From: Gemmatimonas sp.
Lineage (GTDB): Bacteria; Gemmatimonadota; Gemmatimonadetes; Gemmatimonadales; Gemmatimonadaceae
Length of the DNA: 64,000 bases
Assembly (NCBI RefSeq): GCF_031426495.1
Contig: NZ_JANPLK010000043.1
Coordinates: 1-64,000, forward strand
Reading direction: 5' to 3'
Part shown: positions 16,146 through 24,469 of the stretch, one piece after another
How the letters are laid out: each line of letters starts with the position of its first letter
Numbering within the stretch: position 1 is the first letter of the stretch
Notes under the pieces: model-generated
Told to the model about the DNA's origin: nothing
Database searches by the model: none
The model's input: only the letters and a program-made list of their open reading frames with translations
Made by a program: the position numbers and the translations under genes

Positions 16146-17702
16146 TCACAGGGGGAGGTTTCCGTGCTTCTTCGGCGGATTGCGATCGCGCTTGCCGCGC
16201 AGCGCATCAAGCGCGTCGATCAGCCGTGGACGCGTGTCGCGCGGATCGATGACATCGTCCACATAGCCGCGTGCCGCCGCGTTGTACGGGTTCGCGAACT
16301 TCTCCGTGTACTCGGCCACGCGCGCGTCCATCGCCGCCTGCGGATCACTCGCCTCGGCAATCTCCTTCTTGTAGAGAATTTCCACGGCGCCCTTGGGGCC
16401 CATCACGGCAATTTCCGCCGTGGGCCAGGCCACGTTGTAATCGCCGCGAATGTGCTTTGAACTCATGACGTCGTAGGCGCCACCATATGCCTTGCGCGTG
16501 ATCACCGTGAGCTTGGGCACGGTCGCTTCGCAGTAGGCGTACAGCAACTTCGCGCCGTGCTTGATGATGCCACCGTGCTCCTGCGTTACACCAGGCAGGA
16601 ACCCGGGAACGTCTTCGAACGTCACGAGCGGGATATTGAAACAGTCGCAGAAGCGGACGAAACGCGCCGCCTTCAGCGACGCGTTGATGTCGAGCACACC
16701 GGCCAGCACGGCCGGCTGGTTCGCCACGATCCCGACGCTGTAGCCGCCCAGATGCGCGAAGCCGATGAGGATGTTACCCGCGTAGTCCGGCTGCACTTCA
16801 TAGAACTCGCCGTCGTCCACGATGCGCCCAATGACTTCGTGCATGTCGTACGGTTTGTTCGGATTGTCCGGGATCACGTCGAGCAGCGACTCTTCGCGTC
16901 GATCGCGAGGATCGCGTCCGGATCCACGTGGCGGATCGTCCACGTTATTCGACGGCACGAAGCGGAACAGCTCCCGAATCTGCTGCAGGCAAGCCAACTC
17001 CGAATCGCAGGCGAAATGCGCAACCCCGCTCGTCCCCGCGTGCGTGTCGGCGCCACCGAGTTGCTCCATCGTGACGTCTTCGTGCGTCACCGTCTTCACG
17101 ACATTTGGTCCGGTCACGAACATGTAGCTCGTGCCGCGCACCATGTAGATGAAGTCGGTGATTGCCGGTGAATACACGGCACCGCCCGCACACGGTCCGA
17201 GGATGGCCGAGATCTGCGGCACCACGCCCGACGCCATGGTGTTGCGCAAGAAGATGTCGGCGTATCCGCCGAGCGACACGACACCCTCCTGAATGCGTGC
17301 GCCGCCCGAGTCGTTCAGACCGATGACCGGGGCGCCGTTTCGCACTGCGAGATCCATGATCTTGCAGATCTTCGCGGCGTGTGCTTCAGACAGCGAGCCG
17401 CCGAAGACCGTGAAATCCTGCGAAAAGACGTAGACGATCCGGCCTTCGATCCGCCCGTGACCGGCCACGACGCCGTCACCGTAAATCGGTGCCTCGCCGT
17501 CGGCGAGCGAACGGGACGTAACGAACCGGTCGATCTCGACGAAGGTTCCCTCGTCGAGCAGGACATCGAGACGCTCGCGGGCGGAGAGCTTACCCTTGGC
17601 GTGTTGAGCGGCGAGGCGAACGGCGCCGCCTCCCTGTTCGGAGGCATCGCGGGCGATGGCCAACCGCTCGAGCTTCTGGCGCATGGTCGAAGACTGTGAC
17701 AT
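16146..17702 (-). CDS. Acyl-CoA carboxylase carboxyltransferase subunit (PccB/AccD family)
   Basis: 518 residues with two crotonase-fold halves. It transfers carboxyl from biotin to an acyl-CoA such as propionyl-, methylcrotonyl- or acetyl-CoA. KGKLSARERLDVLLDEGTF, the oxyanion motif GGARIQEGV and the C-terminal GGAYDVMSSKH with YKKEIAEASDP are typical. It lacks the zinc ribbon of AccD, which favours a propionyl-CoA-type enzyme, but the substrate cannot be fixed from sequence. The ATG at 17702 fits the family start. It is the first gene of the carboxylase operon and lies just after a strong terminator (17731-17770). Confidence 0.92.
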   Translation of the reverse strand: MSQSSTMRQKLERLAIARDASEQGGGAVRLAAQHAKGKLSARERLDVLLDEGTFVEIDRFVTSRSLADGEAPIYGDGVVAGHGRIEGRIVYVFSQDFTVFGGSLSEAHAAKICKIMDLAVRNGAPVIGLNDSGGARIQEGVVSLGGYADIFLRNTMASGVVPQISAILGPCAGGAVYSPAITDFIYMVRGTSYMFVTGPNVVKTVTHEDVTMEQLGGADTHAGTSGVAHFACDSELACLQQIRELFRFVPSNNVDDPPRGSGRDPRDRREESLLDVIPDNPNKPYDMHEVIGRIVDDGEFYEVQPDYAGNILIGFAHLGGYSVGIVANQPAVLAGVLDINASLKAARFVRFCDCFNIPLVTFEDVPGFLPGVTQEHGGIIKHGAKLLYAYCEATVPKLTVITRKAYGGAYDVMSSKHIRGDYNVAWPTAEIAVMGPKGAVEILYKKEIAEASDPQAAMDARVAEYTEKFANPYNAAARGYVDDVIDPRDTRPRLIDALDALRGKRDRNPPKKHGNLPL

Positions 17703-17730
17703 GGCGCGGGAAGCTAGCGCGTAATCACAG

Positions 17731-17770
17731 AAAAACGAGGAGCCGATCCCCGATAGGGGACCGGCTCCTC
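17731..17770 (-). terminator. Rho-independent terminator after the TonB-domain gene
   Basis: On the minus strand a 15-bp stem with one mismatch (GAGGAGCCGGTCCCC, loop TATC, GGGGATCGGCTCCTC) is followed by GTTTTTCTG. It ends the TonB-like transcript and separates it from the carboxylase operon. Confidence 0.85.
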
Positions 17771-17790
17771 GACCTTCCAGGGATGGACCG

Positions 17791-18195
17791 TTACGGCTTG
17801 TAGATGATCGGGAGCACAACCTTGGTCTTCACGGCTGCGCCATTCAATTTGCCAGGCTGAAAGTCGAGCCTGGCGACAACCTTCTTCGCGGCTTCACCCA
17901 GCGCGGTCTGCGTCGCGTCGACCACTTCGACGCTACCCGCTTCAACCTTGCCCTTGCTGTCAACGACGAACTGCAGTTCGACCATGCCGCCCACACCACG
18001 GCTCTTGAGATCGGCCGGATAGGACTCGGAGATCAAACGGGCCGCCTGCACCGCCGACGAGAGTTTCGGCGGATTGGTCAGCTCGGAGATGGGATACACC
18101 TTGTCGTCCTGGGCCGCGGCGGTACGAGCGAACGGACCGGCGAACAGGAGCGTCGCAATAGCAGGGATCAGGGAGCGGCGAAGGGTCAGCGACAT
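17791..18195 (-). CDS. Periplasmic TonB C-terminal-domain protein
   Basis: 134 residues with a signal peptide (LIPAIATLLFAGPFARTAAA, cleavage before QDD). One TonB C-terminal domain follows: GVGGMVELQFVVDSKGKVEAGSVEVV, then the FQPGK and VVLPIIYKP strands. There is no membrane anchor or proline-rich spacer, so it cannot be a complete TonB. Short secreted proteins of this type are common in this kind of bacterium, and their role is unknown. The ATG at 18195 is chosen for the signal peptide; an upstream start at 18228 would add 11 residues. Confidence 0.8.
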   Translation of the reverse strand: MSLTLRRSLIPAIATLLFAGPFARTAAAQDDKVYPISELTNPPKLSSAVQAARLISESYPADLKSRGVGGMVELQFVVDSKGKVEAGSVEVVDATQTALGEAAKKVVARLDFQPGKLNGAAVKTKVVLPIIYKP

Positions 18196-18589
18196 GGAAG
18201 CGATTCTCGGGTGCGAGATGATGGGCATTCGTTATGCTATCGGCCCCGTCATCGGGGCGATGAGCCATTGCCTCGTCGCCACGCGTGGCGCGCGGCTCGA
18301 ATCGGCACCCCCTTTCTATCGGTCCATGGTCCCGGACTCTGAAGCGTTCCTCACAAATTCTGCTAGTTCCGTCACACCCCCGGCCCTCGCGGCTCGGGCA
18401 GCCCATAGGCTAAGCTTTCGCATGCTGTTTCGTGACGCGGCGTGTGTGACGGGCTTCACCTTGCTGCCGTCCTTGAACACTATTCGTATTACGTGACGCA
18501 CCGAGTCATCCAGTCGAGTTTGCTGGAACGCGGTTTGCACTGATGCGGTGCCATTGAAGCCTTCCCTTGCCGACGCTCCCACACCCGCC
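18196..18589 (+). other. 394-bp divergent intergenic region
   Basis: Lies between the TonB-domain gene (minus) and the membrane protein (plus) and must hold both promoters. No clear -35/-10 pair could be assigned. A 91-codon minus-strand frame here (18316-18591) has ordinary third-position composition and no start signal, so it is not called. Confidence 0.4.
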
Positions 18590-19117
18590 ATGGCCGAATT
18601 CCTCGATCTTCACGACGATCCCTCTGTCCGCCGCGTGCTGTATCTCGGCGCCATCCTTCTGGTCGCCGTTCCGTTTCTCCAGGCGGGGTCGCAGCTGTGG
18701 CCGCTGCAGCTGAGTAACATTCAGTGGCGCTTCGGCGCAGCGAACGCCCTTTCGAGTGTGCTCCTGCTTCCTTATTTGGGCATGACGCTGCTGGTCCTCA
18801 TGTCGCGTGCGCTCGACAGTCGGGCGTTGGCCCGCACGGTTGGCGTGACCGCGGCCGTGTTCACGCTCGGCCTGCTGGGCTCACTGGCGCTCTTCGCCCT
18901 TGACGCCCTGCAGCTCAAGAAGATCGTGAACTCGGCGATGATGAACACCTTCAATACGACCTCGGTGCGAGTGGGTCTGGTGACTACGCTGTTTCTGATC
19001 GCGTTTTCGCTGATGGCGCTTGCGTGCTTCAAGACGCCGCGGACCAGCAAGGCGGCACCCGCGAGAAAGGGCGAAAAGCAGGCGGAAGAAGGCGTCGGCT
19101 TGATCGTAGGCCGGTAA
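18590..19117 (+). CDS. Four-helix membrane protein, function unknown
   Basis: 175 residues with hydrophobic segments at LYLGAILLVAVPFLQAG, SSVLLLPYLGMTLLVLM, AVFTLGLLGSLALFAL and TTLFLIAFSLMALACF. A short cytoplasmic tail rich in Lys and Glu follows. The ATG at 18590 is preferred; a GTG at 18548 in frame would add 14 residues. Neither has a good ribosome-binding site. No family was recognised. A terminator follows at 19165-19204. Confidence 0.7.
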   Translation: MAEFLDLHDDPSVRRVLYLGAILLVAVPFLQAGSQLWPLQLSNIQWRFGAANALSSVLLLPYLGMTLLVLMSRALDSRALARTVGVTAAVFTLGLLGSLALFALDALQLKKIVNSAMMNTFNTTSVRVGLVTTLFLIAFSLMALACFKTPRTSKAAPARKGEKQAEEGVGLIVGR

Positions 19118-19164
19118 CGACCGCGCGGGGGCTACCCGCCCCTGCTGCCCGGCAGATCGAATGA

Positions 19165-19204
19165 GAAGCCTCGGGTGCTCTGCACTCGGGGGCTTCATCG
19201 TTTT
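19165..19204 (+). terminator. Rho-independent terminator after the membrane-protein gene
   Basis: GAAGCC-TC-GGGTGC pairs with GCACTC-GGGGGCTTC (one bulged G), followed by ATCGTTTTG. Confidence 0.7.
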
Positions 19205-19583
19205 GCGGCTGTGACGGGCTGTGCGCGGCTTCAGCGGTCGATTTGAGCCGAGGCGTGCGTTGGACCTGTCACAACCTCGGCAATCGGCGAGCGATCACCC
19301 GATCCTCGACCGCGCGGATTTAGTCGTGGCGGGACTCGTGCGAGGCGCCTGAATCACAACTGCGACGTGGCTGGACCAATTATGAAGTGTTGTTCACCTG
19401 CCACACTCGCCCGCGACAAGTCTGGCGAGCTGATCTTCAAGATGGGGATGAATCGCGACTTCTCTCGAGAAAAGGCGGGATTCAAGCGGGTGGCGTGCTC
19501 TTCATCACTGGCATGAAGACTGCCTCATGTGAGGGGAGACGGAAATCCTCCCCTCACTCCCCGGCGCGCAGCGCAAGGTGACT
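19205..19583 (+). other. Long upstream region of the PEP-CTERM gene
   Basis: About 380 bp with no gene. It holds a candidate sigma-54 promoter at 19509-19523 and a spaced inverted repeat CTCGCC/GGCGAG at 19416-19439, about 70-93 bp upstream of that promoter. The repeat could be an enhancer-binding site. Nothing else was recognised. Confidence 0.4.
19509..19523 (+). promoter_or_regulatory. Candidate sigma-54 promoter upstream of the PEP-CTERM gene
   Basis: The sequence TGGCATGAAGACTGC matches the -24/-12 pattern TGGCAYR-N4-TTGC with one mismatch (C for the first T of TTGC). GG and GC are exactly 10 nt apart. It lies 60-75 bp upstream of the ATG at 19584. PEP-CTERM genes in other bacteria are often under PrsR and sigma-54, which supports the call. 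Confidence 0.5.
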
Positions 19584-20351
19584 ATGAAAAAGATTTCGAT
19601 GGCAGTCGGCGCAGCGATCGCGCTGGCGGGTGTTACGGCTCCGGCACAGGCGCAAATCACCGCGGTGAACGGCATCAACGCCTGTTTCTCCGGACAGACG
19701 GCCGGCAGCGTGGCCGGGTGTAATTCCAACTCGACGTCATGGACCATTCCCAACGACAAGTTCATGTTTGATCGCGCGCCCGACATTCAAGGACAGGGCA
19801 CTTCAAGCCAAAAGGGAATCTCCTTTTCCGGAAACACGTCCAACGTGTTCAACCTCGGCTGGTTCCGCCTCGACAATGGATCGGACTGGACGACGACGGC
19901 AAATCAGACCGCGAAGCTTACCTTCGACCTTTACTTGAACAACAGCGCCAGTGTCGGCGTCTCGTACAACGCATTGACCGTGAATTGGCTGTATCAAGGG
20001 AATCAAGACGAGCGGTACAAGTTCACCGGAGCAGGTTGGTCAAGCGCCTTCACTGTCGGTGCTGAACAGTTCGAGTTCGCCGTCGTGGGTTACGATTGGC
20101 CGCACCCGGGTAGTTCGTCAGAGTATTGCTCGAGCTATGACGCGGTTCCGACTGCAGCGAGTGCAAACAGCAACTCCGGTTCCTACAAAGATGCGACCAG
20201 CGGTGCCATCGGCGGTAAGCTCTGTGGCCAGTTCCGTAGGGTCTCGTCCCCCAACATCCAGACCGTTCCCGAGCCGTCGACCTACGCCCTCATGGGCGCT
20301 GGCCTTCTCGGCATTTTCGGATTCGCACGTCGCCGCAACCGTAACGCGTAA
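19584..20351 (+). CDS. PEP-CTERM sorting-domain exported protein
   Basis: 255 residues. The N-terminus has a Sec signal peptide (KKISMAVGAAIALAGVTAPA, cleavage near AQA-QIT). The body is beta-rich with Asn, Ser and Gly and four cysteines. The C-terminus has the tripartite PEP-CTERM signal: VPEPSTYALM, a hydrophobic stretch GAGLLGIFGF, then ARRRNRNA. Such proteins are processed by an exosortase, which is not in this window, and are exported, often with an exopolysaccharide or biofilm matrix. The ATG at 19584 has AAGG 8 nt upstream; a GTG at 19578 adds two residues. Confidence 0.9.
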   Translation: MKKISMAVGAAIALAGVTAPAQAQITAVNGINACFSGQTAGSVAGCNSNSTSWTIPNDKFMFDRAPDIQGQGTSSQKGISFSGNTSNVFNLGWFRLDNGSDWTTTANQTAKLTFDLYLNNSASVGVSYNALTVNWLYQGNQDERYKFTGAGWSSAFTVGAEQFEFAVVGYDWPHPGSSSEYCSSYDAVPTAASANSNSGSYKDATSGAIGGKLCGQFRRVSSPNIQTVPEPSTYALMGAGLLGIFGFARRRNRNA

Positions 20352-20380
20352 CACTACGAGCTGAGCGAAGTCGTGCACAG

Positions 20381-20406
20381 AAGCCCCGTCGCAAGGCGGG
20401 GCTTTC
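20381..20406 (+). terminator. Hairpin terminator after the PEP-CTERM gene
   Basis: AAGCCCCG pairs with CGGGGCTT across an 8-nt loop, followed by TCTG. The U-tract is short, so it may be weak. Confidence 0.55.
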
Positions 20407-20440
20407 TGCATCCCGCCGCGTGGCAACGCCCGAATACACG

Positions 20441-20468
20441 AAGGCCCCGGCATCGCTGCCGGGGCCTT
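20441..20468 (-). terminator. Terminator hairpin at the 3' end of rpsA (possibly bidirectional)
   Basis: AAGGCCCCGGCA and TGCCGGGGCCTT form a perfect 12-bp stem with a 4-nt loop, 26 bp beyond the rpsA stop. It ends the long minus-strand dap-aroA-rpsA unit and could also stop plus-strand readthrough. Confidence 0.7.
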
Positions 20469-20493
20469 CGTCCTTCTGCTCACCGCGTGCGGT

Positions 20494-22314
20494 TTACAGT
20501 CCGATCTCGTCTTCGGAGCTATGCACCTTGCTCGGCTCGGCCGGCTTGGGCGGCTGCTCTTCCGGGACCGACGTCACTGCCAGCACGATACGGCGGTGGA
20601 TGGGATCCACCTCCAACACGCGCATCACCAGGTTCATCGTTTCCCACGCGAAGTCGGCCGGGTTCGTGACCGTGCCTTCGGGGTTGAGCTGGCTCACCGG
20701 AACGAAGCCTTCGATGTCGTTGCCGAGATCGACGACTACGCCCTTGTCCATCAGGCGGACAACCTTGCCCGGAAGCTCGGTGCCGACCGGATACGTCTCA
20801 CCGATGCGAAGCCACGGATCTTCCTCGGCCTGCTTGAGGCCGAGCGAGATGCGCTTGTTTTCGCTGTCGATGTTGAGGATCACCACGTCCACCGCGTCGC
20901 CCTTCTTCACGACTTCCGACGGATGCTGGACGCGCTTGGTCCAGGACATATCGGAGATGTGAATGAGGCCGTCGATGCCCGGCTCGATTTCGACGAACGC
21001 GCCGAACGAGGTCAGGTTGCGGACCTTGCCGTTGATACGCGTGCCGACCGGGTACTTGAGCGGCAGGATAACCCACGGATCCTGCTCGGTCTGCTTCATA
21101 CCCAGCGAAATCTTCTCTTCGGTCTCGTCGACCTTGAGCACCACCGCCTCGATCGCTTCGCCGATCGACACGATCTTCGACGGGTGGCGAACGTTGCGCG
21201 TCCAGCTCATTTCAGAGATATGGACGAGGCCTTCAATGCCCGGCTCGAGCTCGATGAACGCGCCGTAGTTCGTGATCGACACGACCTTGCCGTTCACGCG
21301 CGTGCCGACCGGGTACTTGGCCGCCACGTCCTTCCACGGGTAACTCTGGAGCTGCTTGAGGCCGAGCGAGATGCGCTCGCGCTCCCAATCGATATCCAGG
21401 ACCTTGATCTCGAGCTCCATGCCGATCTGGACCATCTCGCTCGGATGCGAGATACGGCCCCACGACATGTCCGTGATGTGCAACAGGCCGTCCACGCCAC
21501 CGAGATCGATGAATGCACCGAAGTCCGTGATGTTCTTGACGACGCCCTTCCGCACCTGATCCTTCGAGAGCTCCTTCATGAGCTTCTCGCGCTTGCCGGC
21601 GCGTTCCTGCTCGAGGATCACACGACGCGACACCACGATGTTGCGGCGACGCTTGTTGAGCTTGATGATCTTGAACTCGTACTTGTGCCCGAGCAGCTCG
21701 TCGATGTTCGGCACGCGACGGAGCGCGATCTGCGAACCCGGAAGGAATGCATCGACGCCCATGAGGTCGACGACCACGCCACCCTTGATCTTCTTGACGA
21801 GCGTGCCTTCGACCGGCATGTCGCTCTCGTAGGCCACGCGGATGCGCTCCCACACGCGCATGAAGTCGGCCTTCTTCTTGGACAGGACGACAGATCCTTC
21901 CTGGTCCTCGAGGTGCTCGAGGAGCACTTCGACTTCGTCGCCGACCTTGAGGTCGGGCATGTCCTTGAACTCTTCGAGCGGGATCGTCCCTTCGGACTTG
22001 AAGCCGATATCCAGGACGACCAGGTTCTCGCGAATCTCAAGAACGTGCGCCTTGACGATCTCACCTTCTTCGATCGACGCCAGCGTGCCGTTGTACAGCT
22101 CCAACATCCGCTCGTATTCGTCGGACGTGAACTCGTCTTCTTCGTAGAGTTCCGGGCGACGGTTCGCGAGGGGGCGGAGCTGGCTCTTCTGCAAGTCGCG
22201 CTTTTCGCGCGGCGTGAGCTTATTGTGCGCCGGCTCCGCGTCGAGTTCGTCCATGTCCGCGTTGAGGGCGGCGTTCAGCTCGGCGGCGAGCTCAGGGCTC
22301 AGTTCAGTGCTCAT
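20494..22314 (-). CDS. rpsA: Ribosomal protein S1
   Basis: 606 residues with six S1 OB-fold repeats starting near residues 82, 170, 255, 340, 428 and 513. Repeats 3-5 share the FGAFIDLGGVDGLLHITDMSW type motif. The acidic N-terminal region binds the 30S subunit. It recruits and unfolds mRNA on the ribosome, which matters in genomes with many GTG/TTG and leader-poor starts such as this one. The ATG at 22314 is chosen because the first S1 repeat and acidic N-terminus are then complete. It follows aroA-cmk, as cmk-rpsA do in many bacteria, with its own promoter at 22396-22424. Confidence 0.96.
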   Translation of the reverse strand: MSTELSPELAAELNAALNADMDELDAEPAHNKLTPREKRDLQKSQLRPLANRRPELYEEDEFTSDEYERMLELYNGTLASIEEGEIVKAHVLEIRENLVVLDIGFKSEGTIPLEEFKDMPDLKVGDEVEVLLEHLEDQEGSVVLSKKKADFMRVWERIRVAYESDMPVEGTLVKKIKGGVVVDLMGVDAFLPGSQIALRRVPNIDELLGHKYEFKIIKLNKRRRNIVVSRRVILEQERAGKREKLMKELSKDQVRKGVVKNITDFGAFIDLGGVDGLLHITDMSWGRISHPSEMVQIGMELEIKVLDIDWERERISLGLKQLQSYPWKDVAAKYPVGTRVNGKVVSITNYGAFIELEPGIEGLVHISEMSWTRNVRHPSKIVSIGEAIEAVVLKVDETEEKISLGMKQTEQDPWVILPLKYPVGTRINGKVRNLTSFGAFVEIEPGIDGLIHISDMSWTKRVQHPSEVVKKGDAVDVVILNIDSENKRISLGLKQAEEDPWLRIGETYPVGTELPGKVVRLMDKGVVVDLGNDIEGFVPVSQLNPEGTVTNPADFAWETMNLVMRVLEVDPIHRRIVLAVTSVPEEQPPKPAEPSKVHSSEDEIGL

Positions 22315-22395
22315 ACTTGTGGGTATCTCCGAATCGCGGAACTGCACTCGCCGCGCCGAGATGAGGGTGGAACGGATTAACAGCGGGAACCCAGA

Positions 22396-22424
22396 AACGT
22401 AGAGGGATCAAGCCCCGGCGGCAA
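22396..22424 (-). promoter_or_regulatory. Sigma70-type promoter for rpsA
   Basis: TTGCCG (22419-22424) is separated by 17 nt from TACGTT (22396-22401), about 82 nt upstream of the ATG. The 12-mer TCTACGTTTCTG covering the -10 recurs exactly at the infC promoter. Confidence 0.55.
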
Positions 22425-22459
22425 TGGGGTCCCCGTTCCGTCTCACGGCGACCGCGCGC

Positions 22460-24469
22460 TCAGTGCCCGCGCAGCCGGTCCCGGGTGGCCTTGGCGAGCG
22501 CCACAATTCGCTCTACCTGCTCTTCCTGCGTCACGGTCGTGGTGTCGATCGTGATGGCATCCCGCGCCGGGGCGCTCTGAGCCGCGTCGAGGGCGTCCCG
22601 GGCCACGAGCGCCTCGGTCTCCTCAGCGATCTCGGCGTCATTCGGTCGGCGGCCGAGCCGCTGAATGAGCCGGCGTCGCGCGCGCTCCCAAGGATCGGCG
22701 ACCAGAAACACCTTGAGCGCCGCCGTCGGAAACACCGCCGTGCCGATATCCCGACCATCGACCACGACATCGGTGGCCGCGCCAGCCGCCCGAACCTGAT
22801 CGTTGACCCAGTGTCGAACCGCCGCCATCTGCGCCACGCGTGACACCTGCCGGGTGACCGGCGCGTCACGCATGGCCTCGTCCTGCACGGTGCCGTCGAC
22901 CACCGGCAGCACCGACCGTTCCGTCAGGCGCCAGGTAATCCGGTATGCCTGCGCCAGTACGGCCTCCGGCGTCCACTGGTCCGGGGCCACGCCGGTGCCG
23001 AGCGCCAAGAGCGTGACCGCACGGTAGAACGCCCCGGAATCGACGTGATGCACGTTCAGGAGCTGCGCGACCCACTGTGCCGTGGAGCTCTTGCCGCTGG
23101 CCGCCGGCCCGTCGATGGCGATGACCAACGGCCTCGGGCCGCCGGGGGGCGATGGCGCTTGGTCGGCGTTCGCGGTGGCCGGGCCAATCGCCTGCGCAAG
23201 ATCACGCCAGAACGTCGGATACGATACCGACACACAACCGGGATCATCGATGGTGATGCGATTTCCTGGGATCGCGCCCAGAATTCCGAAGGCCATGGCC
23301 AGTCGGTGATCGCCATGCGTGACCACATGTCCGGACAATGACGCCTGCGACCCGACGATGCGCATGCCGTCGGGGAGCTCCTCGGCGTCCACGCCAAGTC
23401 GGCGCAAGTTCTCGACCACGGCGCGAATCCGATCACTTTCCTTCACGCGCAGTTCGCCGGCATCGGTGATGCGCGTTTCGCCCACGGCCCGCGCCGCGAC
23501 ACAGGCCAGCATCGGCAACTCGTCGATACACCGCGGAATTTCCGCACCGCCGATCGACGTCGCCCGCAGCAACGCCGGAAACACCACGAGCGTACCGATC
23601 GACTCGCCGCCGATCGTCCGCGCCTCCTCGGTGTCGATCCGCACGCCCATGCGCCGCAGCACGTCGAAGGCACCGGTGCGCGTCGGATTGAGGCACACAT
23701 TCTCGAGGCGCAGCTCCCCTTCGTCGGCGAGTGCGGCCAGTGCGGCGAAAAACGTCGCCGACGACGGATCGGAGGGAACCACGACATCGACCGCCGTGAG
23801 TGTCTGCCCCGGTGGGAGCATTACACCGTCGTCGGAGACGGCCAGCTGCACACCACGTGCGATCAGCATGCGTTCCGAGTGATCACGCGAGCGCTGCGGC
23901 TCCTGCACCGTAACGCCCGACCCAGAGGCGAGTCCGGCGAGCATCAGCGCCCCCTTCACCTGCGCACTGGCGTGCGTATTCACAAAGGTGATCGCCGAGA
24001 GCGGCATGCCATGCACGCGCATCGGCAACCCATCATGTCCACTCGCGCCTTCAAAGTCGACTCGCGCGCCCATCTGCGTGAGCGGCGCGGCGATACGGCG
24101 CATGGGGCGACGACTCAGGCTCGCGTCGCCCTCGAAGCGCGCGACACGACCGGCGAGTCCGGCTACGAGTCCGGCGATCAACCGGGTCGTGGTACCGCTG
24201 TTGCCGCAGTCGAGTGCGGACTCGGGCGAATGCAACGCCTCGACACCACGTCCCTGCACCACAAAGTCGTCGCTGAGTGCCGGAATGTCTGCGCCCATGG
24301 CGCGCAAGGCGCCGGCCGTAGCGTGCACGTCGGCCGACGCGAGGATGTCGCGAATACGGGTGGGACCGCTCGCCATGGCGGCGAAGATCAGCGACCGATG
24401 GCTGATCGACTTGTCACCCGGAGCGCGGATGATACCGCGTACCGCCAATGGCGAGCGGGACGTGCTCAC
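22460..24469 (-). CDS. aroA-cmk: Fused 3-phosphoshikimate 1-carboxyvinyltransferase / cytidylate kinase
   Basis: 669 residues in one uninterrupted frame. Residues about 1-430 are EPSP synthase (RGIIRAPGDKSISHRSLIFA, LDCGNSGTTTRL, ELRVKESDRI), step six of the shikimate pathway. Residues about 445-669 are CMP kinase (IAIDGPAASGKSSTAQW, then DGRDIGTAVFP). A Pro/Gly linker (SPPGGPRP) joins them. It starts with GTG overlapping the dapD stop (GTGA). Bifunctional AroA-Cmk proteins are known in some other bacteria. The frame stays open into dapD, but that part is a shadow. Confidence 0.94.
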   Translation of the reverse strand: MSTSRSPLAVRGIIRAPGDKSISHRSLIFAAMASGPTRIRDILASADVHATAGALRAMGADIPALSDDFVVQGRGVEALHSPESALDCGNSGTTTRLIAGLVAGLAGRVARFEGDASLSRRPMRRIAAPLTQMGARVDFEGASGHDGLPMRVHGMPLSAITFVNTHASAQVKGALMLAGLASGSGVTVQEPQRSRDHSERMLIARGVQLAVSDDGVMLPPGQTLTAVDVVVPSDPSSATFFAALAALADEGELRLENVCLNPTRTGAFDVLRRMGVRIDTEEARTIGGESIGTLVVFPALLRATSIGGAEIPRCIDELPMLACVAARAVGETRITDAGELRVKESDRIRAVVENLRRLGVDAEELPDGMRIVGSQASLSGHVVTHGDHRLAMAFGILGAIPGNRITIDDPGCVSVSYPTFWRDLAQAIGPATANADQAPSPPGGPRPLVIAIDGPAASGKSSTAQWVAQLLNVHHVDSGAFYRAVTLLALGTGVAPDQWTPEAVLAQAYRITWRLTERSVLPVVDGTVQDEAMRDAPVTRQVSRVAQMAAVRHWVNDQVRAAGAATDVVVDGRDIGTAVFPTAALKVFLVADPWERARRRLIQRLGRRPNDAEIAEETEALVARDALDAAQSAPARDAITIDTTTVTQEEQVERIVALAKATRDRLRGH

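Noticed and set aside
18316..18591. A 91-codon minus-strand frame between the TonB-domain gene and the membrane protein
   Set aside because: Third-position GC is not raised as in real genes of this window, no ribosome-binding site precedes it and no family was recognised.
20521..22380. A 619-codon plus-strand frame opposite rpsA, and other long antisense frames such as 4743-5942 and 25408-27093
   Set aside because: They lie fully opposite strong housekeeping genes and are explained by high GC and codon bias of the real strand.
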